Origin: Candidatus Regiella insecticola LSR1
GTDB lineage: Bacteria > Pseudomonadota > Gammaproteobacteria > Enterobacterales > Enterobacteriaceae
Assembly (NCBI RefSeq): GCF_000143625.1
Contig: NZ_GL379589.1
Span: forward strand, 486,273-550,272
Length of the DNA: 64,000 bases
Direction of reading: 5' to 3'
Numbering within the stretch: position 1 is the stretch's first letter; the number at the start of each line of letters is the position of its first letter. The translations under genes and the position numbers were made by a program. Below the pieces are notes generated by a model. It was not told where the DNA came from and did no database searches. It saw only the letters and a program-made list of their open reading frames with translations. Positions 22,704 through 33,012 of this stretch are shown here, in pieces.

Positions 22704-24725
22704 ATGTGGTTTTACCGATTCAGGCAAGCATGTCTTGCATTATTATTTCCTTGGTTATTGGCTGTTTTTACGCAATCTGCGGGCAGGGCTTATCTGTTGT
22801 TCACTCACGGAGCATCTAAAACACTCGCGGATTTTTCTCTGGATGTAACACGAATGTTTTGGATTGGCGGCCTGTTTGATATACGTATCGCCAGTTTGCT
22901 TTTTGTTCCTTGCTTATTGATGGCTGGCTGTCTTGCGGTCAGCAACCGCATTTTTCTTATTTGGCAGCGTTTTTGGCCCTGGGTGGCGGCTATTTTAAGC
23001 GTAATAGTCCTTATTATGACGGTAGTGAACGTTTTCTATTACGCAACCTACGAACGCTTCATTGATGTTTTTGTATTCGGCTTAATTGAAGATGATACCG
23101 TTGCCGTACTAAGCACGGTGTGGCAATCCTATCCGGTTATTGGTGTTTTATTTTGCCTCGGACTATTTTCCATTATTGTTTTCTGGTTTTATCGCCGCTG
23201 GCAACGTTGGCTCGGCACTAAACCGAAATATAAAATAAGCTTACCGATATCTATTATCATTACCGTGGTTATTCTGTTCATCTGCTTTCTTGGTATGCGT
23301 GGCTCTGTCGGCACTTTTCCCCTACGTCAGCATGATGTACAGGTTTCAACGATAAAAATGCTGAATATGCTAACGCCAAACGGTTTGATAGCGATGTACT
23401 GGGCGGTCAATGCCCACCAAAAAAATAACCAATTTGTCACCGCTACCAATGAAAAAGGCACGGAGTTATTAAGCCGTTTTCTAGAGCGACCTACGCAAGC
23501 CAGCTTGACGCCGTTTATCGCTAAGACAGATACAAACCGAGTGGCGAAAAAAAATCCGCCGAATGTGGTGTTGGCTGTTATGGAAAGCATGGGTTACCAC
23601 TTGCAAAGTTTAGATCACCATCAGCGTGATCTACTTGGAGCACTCCGGCAACACTGGTTAACCGACTGGCATTTTGAGCGTTTTATTTCTGAAGGGGATG
23701 GCACCATTGATAGCCTAAATCGCTTCTTTGTCCGTAGTCCAATGAGCAGTATTAGCCAATCTAGCACTCAAACGGCTGCCTTTATCAGTAATATGTTTAC
23801 ACCTTATTTGACTAACGGATATAAAATTATCTTCGTCACTTCAGGTAACGGCGCATGGCAGAATCTCAACCAATTTCTTCCACGCTTAGGTGTCAGTGAA
23901 TTTATGGAGCAAAATGGTTTAAAAAAACGCTATCCTGATGCTTCTATCGGAACATGGGGTGTTCCTGATGAATATATGTTTCGTTATATGAAAGAGCGTT
24001 TGGCGGAAGCAGACAAAAAAGGCGAACCTATTTTCATGATGTCTATGTCCACCACACATCACCCTCCTTACAAGACACCGACGGGTTATCGCAAAACCGA
24101 TGTTGAGCTGACTGAAACAGAAAAACAACGTTTGCGTAATTTAGCAACCGACGATGAATTGAAAACCGTGCTGAATACCTTAGCGTACGCCAATGATCAG
24201 TTAGGTCTGTTCATCAGTTGGGTTAAATCGCAAGCCCTGGGGACTCACACCATTATCGCTGCTACAGGAGATCATAATATACGTGGTATTGGTTATCCTG
24301 ATACGCATGAATTGGTTTTAGGTCATGCCGTGCCGTTTTACCTTTATGTTCCTCAGGACTATCGTCAAAACAGTTATTTTGATTCTTCTCGGGTGGGAAG
24401 CCATAAAGATATTTTGCCAACGCTCTATCAGCTCAGCCTGTCAGAGACGACATATTATCGAACCGGATGCAATTTACTGTCGAAAACGCAAGATAACACC
24501 TGGTGTCAAGGTTATAACCCTGAAGTCGCTATCACAGCAGAAGGGCCTTGTATCCTCACAGTGCACAAAGAATTCCGTCCATGGGCAAACCAGAAAGGGC
24601 TGTTTCTTGGCGACCCAAAAGACATGACCCCAGAGCAGGAAAAACAGTGCAACCGCTGGAGTACTTTTACCGATCTATTGTGGTGGCAGTTAAATCGTCA
24701 GGTGGGTGGACAAAAATCACATTGA
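22704..24725 (+). CDS. LTA-synthase-family membrane sulfatase (phosphoglycerol transferase-like)
   Basis: A 673-residue inner-membrane protein with about five hydrophobic segments in residues 1-215 (for example VAAILSVIVLIMTVVNVFYY and IIITVVILFICFLGM), followed by a periplasmic sulfatase-fold domain from about residue 285 (NVVLAVMESMG). The motifs include SMSTTHHPPY and TGDHNIRG, metal-site regions of LtaS/OpgB-type phosphoglycerol transferases, and HAVPFYLYVP. In this family a Ser/Thr nucleophile follows the first motif; candidates lie in EGDGTIDSLNRFF. The likely job is to modify an envelope glycan or lipid with phosphoglycerol or phosphoethanolamine; the true substrate cannot be read from sequence. 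The ATG follows AGCAGG by 4 bp. Confidence 0.8.
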   Translation: MWFYRFRQACLALLFPWLLAVFTQSAGRAYLLFTHGASKTLADFSLDVTRMFWIGGLFDIRIASLLFVPCLLMAGCLAVSNRIFLIWQRFWPWVAAILSVIVLIMTVVNVFYYATYERFIDVFVFGLIEDDTVAVLSTVWQSYPVIGVLFCLGLFSIIVFWFYRRWQRWLGTKPKYKISLPISIIITVVILFICFLGMRGSVGTFPLRQHDVQVSTIKMLNMLTPNGLIAMYWAVNAHQKNNQFVTATNEKGTELLSRFLERPTQASLTPFIAKTDTNRVAKKNPPNVVLAVMESMGYHLQSLDHHQRDLLGALRQHWLTDWHFERFISEGDGTIDSLNRFFVRSPMSSISQSSTQTAAFISNMFTPYLTNGYKIIFVTSGNGAWQNLNQFLPRLGVSEFMEQNGLKKRYPDASIGTWGVPDEYMFRYMKERLAEADKKGEPIFMMSMSTTHHPPYKTPTGYRKTDVELTETEKQRLRNLATDDELKTVLNTLAYANDQLGLFISWVKSQALGTHTIIAATGDHNIRGIGYPDTHELVLGHAVPFYLYVPQDYRQNSYFDSSRVGSHKDILPTLYQLSLSETTYYRTGCNLLSKTQDNTWCQGYNPEVAITAEGPCILTVHKEFRPWANQKGLFLGDPKDMTPEQEKQCNRWSTFTDLLWWQLNRQVGGQKSH

Positions 24726-24731
24726 AATAAA

Positions 24732-24759
24732 ATCGGCCAGGAAACATCTCTTGGCCGAT
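24732..24759. terminator. Bidirectional terminator between sulfatase gene and gyrA
   Basis: ATCGGCCAGG and CTTGGCCGAT form a stem of about 10 bp around an 8-base loop, in the 61-bp gap between two convergent genes. A-rich sequence on the left and a CTGTTTAT run on the right are compatible with termination both ways. Confidence 0.7.
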
Positions 24760-24786
24760 CTGTTTATCGCTCACAGGAATCAACGA

Positions 24787-27387
24787 TCATTCTGGTTGAT
24801 CGTTCACGACATTTTCTTCATTCACGATATCATCGTCTTGTTCGGCTACACGTTGCAAACCAACCACATGCTCATTTTTTGCCGTACGAATCAATCTAAC
24901 ACCTTGAGTATTACGCCCTTGAACATTGATTTCTGATACGCGAGTACGCACCAAGGTGCCTGCATCAGTAATGATCATAATTTGGTCGCTGGTCATCACC
25001 TGAATCGCAGCGACAACGTTACCATTACGTTCACTGGTTTTGATTGAGAGTACACCTTTAGTCGCACGACCTTTTGTCGGATATTCTTCTGCCAAGGTAC
25101 GCTTGCCGTAGCCGTTCTTGGTTATCGTTAATATTTCGCCCTCTTTCTGTGGAATGATGAGTGACACCAGGCGATCATCATCATTAAGCTTAATACCACG
25201 CATCCCGGCTGCCTTACGTCCGACTGATCGCACCTTACTTTCTGAAAAACGTACCGCCTTTCCATCGGTAGAAAAAAGCATCACCTCATTACTGCCATCA
25301 GTTAAAGCAACACCGATTAACTCATCACCTTCATTCAAATTAATCGCGATAATGCCATCTTTACGTGGACGACTAAAACAATCCAATGCTGTTTTTTTCA
25401 CTATACCGCAGGCCGTCGCCATAAAAACGTGATGCCCGGCGTCATATTCACGCACCGGTAAAATGGCGGTAATGCGCTCATTTTCTTTCAACGGCAATAA
25501 ATTGATGATGGGACGTCCGCGTGCACCGCGGCTGGCCTCGGGTAATTGATAAACTTTCATCCAATAGAGACTACCTTTACTGGAGAAACACAAGATAGTG
25601 TCGTGTGTGTTGGCAACCAAGAGTTGATCAATGAAGTCTTCTCCTTTTATACGGGCAGCGGATTTACCCTTACCTCCCCGCCGCTGAGCTTCATAATCCG
25701 TCAATGGCTGATATTTAACATAACCTTGGTGAGATAGCGTCACTACCACATCTTCCTGATTAATCAAATCTTCATTATTAATTTCTAAATTATTAACAAT
25801 AATATTGGTACGACGTGGATCTTTATATTGCTCTTTAATTGCGTTCAACTCATCCTTAATGATTTCCATCAAGCGTTCAGGCGTTTTTAAGATAGAGATT
25901 AATTCGACAATTTTTATTAACAAATCCTTATATTCATCAAGCAATTTGTCATGTTCCATGCCGGTCAATTTTTGCAGACGTAGATCCAAAATGGCCTGAG
26001 CTTGTTGCTCGGTGAGATGGTAGCTTTCATCGTGAATACCAAATTCTTTTTCCAACCATTCAGGGCGAGCGTCTTCATTACGACCGATAGTGATTTGATC
26101 ACCGGAAGAACGTTTTAACATTTCATCCACATCGCTCAGCGGCCATGCATTTTCCATCAAACCATTTTTGGCATCAGCGGCAGTGGGGGCATGGCGAATA
26201 AGCTCAATAATCGTATCAATATGTGCCAATGCAACCACCAAGGCTTCCAAAATGTGCGCCCGATCACGTGCTTTGCGCAGTTCAAACATCGTGCGTCTTG
26301 TCACCACTTCGCGGCGATGACTGACAAATGACTGCAAAATTTCTTTCAGAGGGAGTATTTTTGGTTGCCCTGCATGTAAGGCCACCATATTGATACCAAA
26401 AGTGATTTGCAGCTGTGTCAGTGAATAAAGATTGTTCAAGACAACCTCACCCACCGCATCACGTTTAATTTCAATCACCACGCGCATCCCATCTTTATCG
26501 GATTCATCACGCAAGGCACTGATACCTTCTACACGCTTCTCTTTTACTAACTCAGCAATTTTCTCAATCAGTTTCGCCTTATTAACCTGGTAAGGTATCT
26601 CATGAACAATAATGGTTTCACGCTGAGTTTTAGCATCGATTACCACCTCAGCACGCGCCCTGAGATAAATTTTACCGCGGCCAGTACGATAAGCTTCTGC
26701 AATCCCCCGACCGCCGTTAATAATAGCGCCGGTAGGAAAATCGGGCCCTGGAATATGCCTCATCAGTGCTTCAACGCTTATATTTTCATCATCAATATAA
26801 GCCAAGCACCCTTCAATGACTTCAGTAAGATTATGCGGTGGAATATTCGTTGCCATGCCCACGGCAATACCCGATGAGCCATTAACCAATAAATTAGGGA
26901 TCCGGGTGGGCATTACTGCTGGAATTTGTTCAGTACCATCATAATTAGGTACAAAATCGACCGTTTCTTTATCTAAATCTGCCAGCAGTTCGTGGGCAAT
27001 TTTTGCCATACGAATTTCGGTGTAACGCATGGCGGCGGGAGAATCACCATCCACTGATCCGAAATTACCCTGCCCATCTATCAGCATATAGCGTAGTGAA
27101 AACGGTTGAGCCATACGTACAATGGTGTCGTAAACTGCACTGTCGCCGTGTGGATGATATTTACCGATTACGTCCCCAACGACACGAGCTGATTTTTTAT
27201 ATGCTTTATTCCAATCATTACCTAATACACTCATCGCAAATAGTACACGACGGTGTACGGGTTTTAATCCATCACGAACATCAGGTAACGCACGCCCGAC
27301 AATCACGGACATGGCATAATCCAAATAAGAGCCTTTTAACTCTGCTTCGATATTGACTGGGGTAATTTCTCTGGCAAGATCGCTCAT
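24787..27387 (-). CDS. gyrA: DNA gyrase subunit A
   Basis: The breakage-reunion subunit of gyrase, which introduces negative supercoils. It has 866 residues (E. coli 875). The active-site tyrosine is Y122 in [10 protein letters not shown]. The quinolone-determining residues S83 and D87 ([10 protein letters not shown]) are the susceptible type. The GyrA box QRRGGKG that wraps DNA is present near residue 560. The acidic C-terminal tail is shorter than in E. coli. A GAGGG lies 11 bp before the ATG. Confidence 0.98.
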   Translation of the reverse strand: MSDLAREITPVNIEAELKGSYLDYAMSVIVGRALPDVRDGLKPVHRRVLFAMSVLGNDWNKAYKKSARVVGDVIGKYHPHGDSAVYDTIVRMAQPFSLRYMLIDGQGNFGSVDGDSPAAMRYTEIRMAKIAHELLADLDKETVDFVPNYDGTEQIPAVMPTRIPNLLVNGSSGIAVGMATNIPPHNLTEVIEGCLAYIDDENISVEALMRHIPGPDFPTGAIINGGRGIAEAYRTGRGKIYLRARAEVVIDAKTQRETIIVHEIPYQVNKAKLIEKIAELVKEKRVEGISALRDESDKDGMRVVIEIKRDAVGEVVLNNLYSLTQLQITFGINMVALHAGQPKILPLKEILQSFVSHRREVVTRRTMFELRKARDRAHILEALVVALAHIDTIIELIRHAPTAADAKNGLMENAWPLSDVDEMLKRSSGDQITIGRNEDARPEWLEKEFGIHDESYHLTEQQAQAILDLRLQKLTGMEHDKLLDEYKDLLIKIVELISILKTPERLMEIIKDELNAIKEQYKDPRRTNIIVNNLEINNEDLINQEDVVVTLSHQGYVKYQPLTDYEAQRRGGKGKSAARIKGEDFIDQLLVANTHDTILCFSSKGSLYWMKVYQLPEASRGARGRPIINLLPLKENERITAILPVREYDAGHHVFMATACGIVKKTALDCFSRPRKDGIIAINLNEGDELIGVALTDGSNEVMLFSTDGKAVRFSESKVRSVGRKAAGMRGIKLNDDDRLVSLIIPQKEGEILTITKNGYGKRTLAEEYPTKGRATKGVLSIKTSERNGNVVAAIQVMTSDQIMIITDAGTLVRTRVSEINVQGRNTQGVRLIRTAKNEHVVGLQRVAEQDDDIVNEENVVNDQPE

Positions 27388-27433
27388 TAAGCCGCTATCC
27401 CTCTACAATAATTACTGGATTTAAAAGTGGTGA

Positions 27434-27439
27434 ATTGTA
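27434..27439 (-). promoter_or_regulatory. Candidate -10 box for gyrA
   Basis: TACAAT (minus strand) lies 47 bp before the gyrA start, within TTATGGTACAATTC. The expected -35 position (CTGCTA) matches poorly. A supercoiling-sensitive gyrA promoter typically has a good -10 and a weak -35, so this is plausible but not shown. Confidence 0.4.
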
Positions 27440-27471
27440 CCATAAAGCATAAATTTTAGCAGGATTCCTAT

Positions 27472-27584
27472 CTTAGAGCCTGTTCGAAATCTTCTTGAGT
27501 GGCGCTAGGCGCGCGGCCAGGGCGACCGACTGATGAGCGTGGACATACCGGCTCGCAGCCAACAGCTGCAAAGGCGAAGGGTAT
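27472..27584. repeat. C-A hybrid repeat
   Basis: The left 27 bp are a family C arm (TTAGAGCCTGTTCGAAATC). From GGCGCTAGGCG onward the sequence is the inside and right end of a family A element (GGCGAAGGGTAT). Neither family is complete. It ends 24 bp before the rnd start codon. Confidence 0.7.
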
Positions 27585-27607
27585 AAATTAAATTGGAGAA
27601 TACTATT

Positions 27608-28716
27608 TTGAACTACCGTTTGATCACAACTGACCACGCCTTGAAAAACATCTGCGATCAAGCTTGTACTCACACACAGGTAGCGCTAGATACCGAGTTT
27701 ATTAGAACCAGAACCTATTATCCGCAATTAGGTCTTATCCAGCTGTACGACGGCGAAAACCTTTCTCTTATTGATCCATTACAGATTAAAGAATGGCAAC
27801 CATTTTGTGCATTGTTACAAAATCAAAATACAGTAAAATTTTTGCATGCAGCCAGTGAAGATATTGAAGTATTTTTAAATGCTTTTAATCAGTTACCTAC
27901 CCCTATGATCGACAGTCAAATTTTAGCGGCTTTTGTTGGGCATCCGGTGTCCTCTGGTTTTGCTACCTTAGTGGCACAGTATTGTCATGTTGAACTCAGC
28001 AAAAGTGAGACGCGAACCGACTGGTTGATAAGACCACTTAGCCAAAAGCAATGCCATTACGCGGCGGCAGATGTATTTTATCTGCTGCCATTAGCCAGAC
28101 AATTGCTCAAAAACACTGCCGCTGCAGGTTGGTTGGATGCCGTTAAAGACGAATGTGCATTACTCTGTCAACGCCGTAGTAAAATTTTGCCGCCAGAACT
28201 CGCCTACCGTGAAATTGCTAATGCAGGGCAATTGTTGCCCCATCAGTTAGTGTGTTTACAAAAATTGGCCGAATGGCGTTTGGTTGAAGCACGAAAACAG
28301 GATTTAGCCGTGAATTTTGTGATCAGGGAAGAGCACTTATGGCAAATTGCACGTCACCGCCCTTCCTCTCTTAGCAAGCTAAGTTCGCTAGGGTTAAGTG
28401 GACGAGAGCAGAGGCTTTACGGTCAAATATTGTTGGCTTTGGTCAAGCAAACCAATGCACAATCAGCCACACCATTACCCCCTTTAGCGAACAACCCGCT
28501 TATAAAAAGGTATTCCAAGATATTAAGGCCGTGATACAGCAAATCAGTACCAGCAGCGGGTTGAGCAATGAACTATTAGCTTCCCGACGCCAAATTAATC
28601 AATTATTAAAATGGCATTGGCAGCTAACAACAACCAGCGAGACACCCGAATTAATGACAGGATGGCGTAGTAAGTTATTAGCACCGCCCTTGCAAGAAAT
28701 ACTCAAACAATATTAG
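27608..28716 (+). pseudogene. rnd: Ribonuclease D, frameshifted near the C-terminus
   Basis: RNase D is a 3'-5' exonuclease that trims tRNA precursors. The start was set at TTG 27608 (NYRLITTDHAL), with GGAG 9 bp upstream, as E. coli rnd also starts with UUG. The exonuclease motifs are present (ALDTEFIRTRTYYP, HAASEDIEVF, IDSQILAAF, HYAAADVFYL), and so is the first HRDC domain. After about residue 298 the frame changes: the E. coli-like continuation EQPAYKKVFQDIKAVIQQ ... SRRQINQLLKWHW lies in another frame, through 28716. The shift falls at the five-C run 28478-28482. The truncated product keeps the catalytic domain and might still work. A sequencing slip at the run is also possible. Confidence 0.85.
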
Positions 28717-28740
28717 ACTTTTTGCAAAACGGACTATCAC

Positions 28741-28985
28741 TCAGCTAAGTTTTCTTTTATCAGTTTGCTCTTCATCCAATTTTCCATTCCATTGTTCGTA
28801 AATTTTTTTGTGATACAAATCAAAATTGGGATCAGTCAAACCTTGCCAATCGTTAACAAGCGGAGCCGTTTTATCTGCTAATCTGTTGGTGGAAGGTTGG
28901 TCAAGTAGTCTATTTATTGTTTCAATGATTTTTTTATAAAACTTCTATATCAGGTTTAAAGTTTAAGCCTAAAATTAAATCAGCC
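28741..28985 (-). pseudogene. Unrecognised coding remnant between rnd and minE
   Basis: The minus strand from about 28935 to 28741 is open with no ATG and reads KKIIETINRLLDQPSTNRLA, then DWQGLTDPNFDLYHKKIYEQ and a hydrophilic end EEQTDKRKLS before TGA. Directly upstream, in another frame, ADLILGLNFKPDIEVL ends in TAA at about 28930. The two pieces join naturally across a T-rich run, so this looks like the 3' end of a frameshifted gene. I do not recognise the family. Confidence 0.45.
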
Positions 28986-28987
28986 TA

Positions 28988-29257
28988 TTATTTTAGCGCT
29001 TCCTCGGTGTCTGGCAAAATGACATTAAGCTCCAATACTGAAATATCATCCTCTTTTTGCTCAAACTGTACCTGCAACATGTCAGGATCGATCTGAACAT
29101 ATTTACAGATTACCGCCAAAACATCGCGTTTTAAATCAGGTAAATAACGGGGTTCATGTTCCCCTCTACGCCGTTCGGCAACAATAATTTGCAGCCGCTC
29201 TTTGGCTACGTTGGCCGTTGGTTTCTTCCCAGATAGAAAAAAATCTAATAAAGCCAT
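28988..29257 (-). CDS. minE: Cell division topological specificity factor MinE
   Basis: Drives pole-to-pole oscillation of MinCD so that the septum forms at mid-cell. It has 89 residues, starting at [12 protein letters not shown] as in E. coli. The MinD-stimulating N-terminal helix ([14 protein letters not shown]) and the C-terminal dimerisation domain ([13 protein letters not shown] to [11 protein letters not shown]) are present. It starts 4 bp after the minD stop, so it is translationally coupled. Confidence 0.97.
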   Translation of the reverse strand: MALLDFFLSGKKPTANVAKERLQIIVAERRRGEHEPRYLPDLKRDVLAVICKYVQIDPDMLQVQFEQKEDDISVLELNVILPDTEEALK

Positions 29258-29261
29258 AGCA

Positions 29262-30077
29262 TCACCCCCCAAAAAGCCGTTTTAGAAAACTTTTTTTATC
29301 TTCCTCGATGAAACGAAAAGGAAGTGTTTCTCCTAATAAACGCGCAACCGTGTCGGCATAAGCCTTACCCGCGTCAGATTCAGTATTTAGGATCACCGGC
29401 TCGCCTTGATTTGAAGCACTCAAAACAGACGGGTCTTCCGGAATAACACCAACGAGCGGTATGCGAAGTATGTCAAGAACATCTTCCATACTTAACATAT
29501 CACCACGACTAACGCGGCCAGGGTTATAACGAGTCAGCAATAAGTGCTCTTTAATGGGATCTTCGCCTTTTTCAGCACGGCGGGATTTAGATGACAAAAT
29601 ACCAAGAATACGATCGGAATCACGAACCGAAGAAACCTCAGGGTTAGTGGTGATAATCGCCTCATCGGCGAAATACAGCGCCATTAACGCCCCTGTTTCA
29701 ATACCCGCGGGAGAATCACAAACGATAAATTCAAAATCCATCTTGTTTAGATCATTCAAAACTTGTTCAACTCCTTCTTTGGTCAGTGCATCCTTATCGC
29801 GGGTTTGTGAGGCCGGTAAAATAAACAAATTTTGGTTGCGCTTATCTTTGATTAATGCCTGATTTAAGCTAGCTTCCCCTTGGATCACATTGACAAAATC
29901 GTAAACAACACGCCGTTCACATCCCATAATTAAATCGAGATTACGCAGGCCGATATCAAAATCGATCACCACGGTTTTTTTGTTATGTTGCGCCAATCCA
30001 GTCGCAATGGCAGCACTGGATGTCGTTTTACCAACGCCGCCTTTACCTGATGTAACAACAATGATAAGGGCTTCCAT
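29262..30077 (-). CDS. minD: Septum site-determining ATPase MinD
   Basis: A membrane-associated ATPase that recruits MinC and oscillates under MinE control. It has 271 residues. The deviant Walker A is [10 protein letters not shown] (signature lysine K12, P-loop lysine K17). The switch motif is CDSPAGIE. The C-terminal amphipathic membrane-targeting helix is [10 protein letters not shown]. It lies second in minC-minD-minE. Confidence 0.98.
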   Translation of the reverse strand: MEALIIVVTSGKGGVGKTTSSAAIATGLAQHNKKTVVIDFDIGLRNLDLIMGCERRVVYDFVNVIQGEASLNQALIKDKRNQNLFILPASQTRDKDALTKEGVEQVLNDLNKMDFEFIVCDSPAGIETGALMALYFADEAIITTNPEVSSVRDSDRILGILSSKSRRAEKGEDPIKEHLLLTRYNPGRVSRGDMLSMEDVLDILRIPLVGVIPEDPSVLSASNQGEPVILNTESDAGKAYADTVARLLGETLPFRFIEEDKKSFLKRLFGG

Positions 30078-30092
30078 GAAATAAATTCCTTG

Positions 30093-30794
30093 TCAAAGGT
30101 TTGGATTCAGTAATTCTATCTTTAACGCATCGCCCAATAAATGCAAGCGCACCGCTTTACCCATGTATTTTTCATCTATATGTTCTTTCAACCAATAGGT
30201 TCCCGCGATAGAAACCAGCTCCGCGTCTAAAACCATACAAAAAATATTAGTTTGAATATTACCGGAGGCGCCGGCCAGTGCCCGCCCCCGCAATTTGCCA
30301 TAAATATGAATGTTACCATCGGCGATAACTTCCGCCCCAGCACTGACATTACCGATAACAACCAGATCACAAGGAGCACAAACTTGTTGACCAGAGCGAA
30401 CAGGAGCGTTGATGACACGTGTTTTTGTCGTGCTCTCTGCGGGGAAATTCACCGCTTCACTTTTCTTTTCATCTTTTTTATGTTGACCTTCGCTGAACAA
30501 CGGCAGACCTGCTTGTATCAGTTTCATTCTTTGTGCATCACAATAACCATTAACACCAATGATGCGCAAACCTACTGAACGCACTGCCCATCGTAGCGCT
30601 AGCCAATTTGTATTCTGAGGTAGCAGCGCTACATTAATCACAATGGGCGCATTTTCTAAAAAACCTGGGGCTTCACGCATTTTTTTTTCTAATGCTTGTC
30701 TAATGACTTCTGGTCGTGGATCATACAGATGCAAGACCGAAAGGGTAAAATTACTCCCCTTTAATTTAATAGGTTGACTTGGCAATGATGACAT
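30093..30794 (-). CDS. minC: Septum formation inhibitor MinC
   Basis: Blocks FtsZ ring assembly at the poles when carried by MinD. It has 233 residues (E. coli 231). An N-terminal FtsZ-inhibiting domain is joined by a linker to the C-terminal beta-helix domain (DLVVIGNVSAGAEVIADG, HIYGKLRGRALAG) that binds MinD. It is the first gene of the min operon, 15 bp before minD. Upstream lie D and A repeats. Confidence 0.96.
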   Translation of the reverse strand: MSSLPSQPIKLKGSNFTLSVLHLYDPRPEVIRQALEKKMREAPGFLENAPIVINVALLPQNTNWLALRWAVRSVGLRIIGVNGYCDAQRMKLIQAGLPLFSEGQHKKDEKKSEAVNFPAESTTKTRVINAPVRSGQQVCAPCDLVVIGNVSAGAEVIADGNIHIYGKLRGRALAGASGNIQTNIFCMVLDAELVSIAGTYWLKEHIDEKYMGKAVRLHLLGDALKIELLNPNL

Positions 30795-30827
30795 CTATTA
30801 TTTTTACTCAGTTTCAGATAGGTTAAT

Positions 30828-30952
30828 AGACTTTACATAATCGCTATTCGTGGTGTGAAGTCAAGGCACCCGGAGCACAACAACCTTCGTTAACAAAATA
30901 CATAAGGATTGTGAGCACCGCGTAACACAGAATTCGCGTACGAATAGAGGTT
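30828..30952. repeat. Palindromic repeat family D, diverged
   Basis: The core matches other D copies (GAAGTCAAGGCACCCGGAGC, CAACCTTCGTTAACA) but both ends have drifted (AGACTTTACATAATC and CGAATAGAGGTTAT). It lies directly next to the A copy at 30953. Confidence 0.65.
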
Positions 30953-31076
30953 ATACCCACAGTCCTTCAAGTTGCCGCTAGTGGCCAAGGTGTAAGGCCG
31001 ATGAACGCAGAAATACTACGTGATTCGGTCTTACAACCGCAGACAACAACACGACGGCTTCAAAGGCGAAGGGTAT
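30953..31076. repeat. Palindromic repeat family A
   Basis: A 124-bp copy, ends ATACCCACAGTCCTTCAAG and AAAGGCGAAGGGTAT. It lies between minC and the small secreted-protein gene, which are divergent. Together with the adjoining D copy it fills most of this 380-bp gap. Confidence 0.8.
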
Positions 31077-31176
31077 ACCCAGAAATCTAATGAACAGCAA
31101 ACCCTATATCGATGACATTCTGATCTACAGTAAGTATGGTATAGGTAATAGAAAAATACAGCCTAGAAGGTCTATA

Positions 31177-31512
31177 ATGAGAAAAAAACTTCTTTTTTTG
31201 CTGCTGGTTAGCAATTTTGTCTCTTTTTCTTGGTGTCTTGCAGAATTCGATTTTTCTTATCATGCTGCTGTACCTGAAAACAATCAACCTTCATTAGAAT
31301 ATTTAGAAAAAAGAAAAAAATTAGAAGCTCTGGAGCAATTACAGATATCGGCTCAATTACAAAAAAGAATAGCAGCAGAGACCGAGGCTAATAAAATAAG
31401 AGAAGAAAAAAAACGAAAAAAAGAACGAGAGGAAAAAATAGATAGGATGAAACGTAAAAACGGAGAGAAAGAATTGGGTTCTGTTGATGGAATTTCATAT
31501 TGGTATGATTAA
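31177..31512 (+). CDS. Small secreted coiled-coil protein, unrecognised
   Basis: A 111-residue protein. The start was set at MRKKLLFLLLVSNFVSF, with AGAAGG 6 bp upstream; the longer frame from 31090 adds 29 residues lacking any sign of a signal peptide. The signal peptide would be cut after about CLA. The mature part is dominated by a charged Lys/Glu helix (LEYLEKRKKLEALEQLQ and EEKKRKKEREEKIDRMK), predicted to be a coiled coil, and ends GISYWYD. It is AT-rich. No family recognised; a periplasmic or exported role is inferred from the signal peptide. Confidence 0.6.
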   Translation: MRKKLLFLLLVSNFVSFSWCLAEFDFSYHAAVPENNQPSLEYLEKRKKLEALEQLQISAQLQKRIAAETEANKIREEKKRKKEREEKIDRMKRKNGEKELGSVDGISYWYD

Positions 31513-31622
31513 TCTTATCAAGATGAAAAATTATCCCTTTTTATTATTTATTCTATTTTTTAATGCCACTGCTTTTACCTAAAAATTGTGTTATGCCATA
31601 ATGTGATACCATTTTACAGTGG

Positions 31623-32009
31623 ATGCAAAGTAATCTAATGCGAAATTTAAAAATTGGTGTTATTTTTTTTAGCATATCAATAATATTGAGTTTAATTATT
31701 TTTTTTGCTAAAAATAATTCAGTAGAAACAGATAAGAATGAGTTAGTTACTTTTAATTGTATAACCGACGATGAGACTGATTTAGCCGCATTTTTAGATA
31801 GAAAAAAACACGAACTCATCTTATATGATGATATTTATCAATTTATAAAAATAAAAGAAGAAAATGATGATGAAGTGCTATTATTTGAAAATAAAAAAAA
31901 TGAAACTACCTCAATAGCATCCATTAATATCTCAATGATGCCAGATGCGACCAAACATGAAAAACAGATATTAAATTATCATTGTAAAGTCTCTCATAAG
32001 ATTAAATAA
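31623..32009 (+). CDS. Small single-pass membrane protein, unrecognised
   Basis: A 128-residue protein with one membrane segment near the N-terminus (IGVIFFSISIILSLIIFFA, about residues 11-29) and a hydrophilic outer part rich in Asp, Glu and Lys. Two cysteines (FNCITDD and NYHCKV) flank the outer domain and could form a disulfide, which fits with dsbB next door. The ATG at 31638 is an alternative start. AT-rich, with no recognised family. It is convergent with dsbB. Confidence 0.55.
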   Translation: MQSNLMRNLKIGVIFFSISIILSLIIFFAKNNSVETDKNELVTFNCITDDETDLAAFLDRKKHELILYDDIYQFIKIKEENDDEVLLFENKKNETTSIASINISMMPDATKHEKQILNYHCKVSHKIK

Positions 32010-32030
32010 GTTCAATGTATGTCATTGCAA

Positions 32031-32555
32031 TTAGATTGCTCTTTTTATAAATCGGTCGCTACCTTGACTCAACAATACTAATACGCTAATTATAAAATAG
32101 AGAGAAAAAATACCTAACAACCATTGAGGCATCCCCAAAGACATTAATTGCCACTGTTGCAGTGAACAATCAGCGCTAGCAGAAAATACGCTTGGTAACC
32201 ATTTATCTAATGGTAAGAATGTAGGAAAATCAACGAAAAAATCGCAGGTGTTAAATGGTGATGGATACAAATATTGCATAGTATGTTGCCAAGTTAATTG
32301 AATGCCTTTACTCGCACTGTATATCCACAAGAAAATGGCGATATAACGTAATGATGAGTTAGGCGCAATGGCACCAACGAATGACGCTGCAATGATACCA
32401 AATAATGCACAACGCTCATAAATACAGAGTACACAAGGTTGCAGTAGCATAATATATTGAAAATAAAGCGCTATGAGCTCAAAAATTAATCCAGAAAATC
32501 CGATGAGAAACCAAGCTTGACGTTGTTTAGAACAACGATTTAAAAAATGTAGCAT
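32031..32555 (-). CDS. dsbB: Disulfide bond formation protein B
   Basis: An inner-membrane quinone reductase that reoxidises DsbA. It has 174 residues with four membrane helices. Both active cysteine pairs are present at the E. coli positions: C41 and C44 in [10 protein letters not shown], and C104 and C130 in the second periplasmic loop. R48 in the quinone-binding region is also present. It should be functional. Confidence 0.96.
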   Translation of the reverse strand: MLHFLNRCSKQRQAWFLIGFSGLIFELIALYFQYIMLLQPCVLCIYERCALFGIIAASFVGAIAPNSSLRYIAIFLWIYSASKGIQLTWQHTMQYLYPSPFNTCDFFVDFPTFLPLDKWLPSVFSASADCSLQQWQLMSLGMPQWLLGIFSLYFIISVLVLLSQGSDRFIKRAI

Positions 32556-32631
32556 ATTCTTTATTCCACAAGATAAATTATGGTGCTAACAATACCAATG
32601 AACAGATTCCTGCCACCAGTTACCAACAGAT

Positions 32632-32735
32632 ATAGCCAAATCAGTTTAATTTGATTCTGTGCTGTCGTCGCTTGCCGTACTATTTGTACTGTCTGCGCTC
32701 CTCCGCCTTGAATCAAATTAAACTGATTCGGCTAT
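32632..32735. repeat. Palindromic repeat family B, full copy, inverted
   Basis: The ends ATAGCCAAATCAGTTTAAT and ATTAAACTGATTCGGCTAT flank the reverse-complemented B core (TGTCGTCGCTTGCCGTACTA). This copy defines the full terminal repeat of the family, about 25 bp. Confidence 0.85.
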
Positions 32736-33012
32736 TAAAGATAGATTTAAATGAGCAAGCTAAACAAGTATCGCCTACTAAACAGTCCCTTATTTTTGAT
32801 GTATACCATTATTAATAACGGTTATATTTTGTTTAAAATTAAATAATTAATGATATTAAAAATTATCTATGATTCTGTATTTTTTCGCTATTTGTCTTAG
32901 CTGAGTGACTATATCATAAATTTTTCATCTGGTATGATAAGCTGATTAATTTCTGATAAATTTCTCTACAAAAATGAGGCATTAACGCTCAGAAATAAGT
33001 TACCTAGTGGCT
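32736..33012. other. AT-rich gene-free stretch upstream of dadX
   Basis: About 277 bp, strongly AT-rich (for example TTAAAATTAAATAATTAATG). No open frame, tRNA or clear hairpin. It may have held the neighbour lost between dsbB and dadX, or regulatory sequence for dadX before the A copy inserted. Confidence 0.3.
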
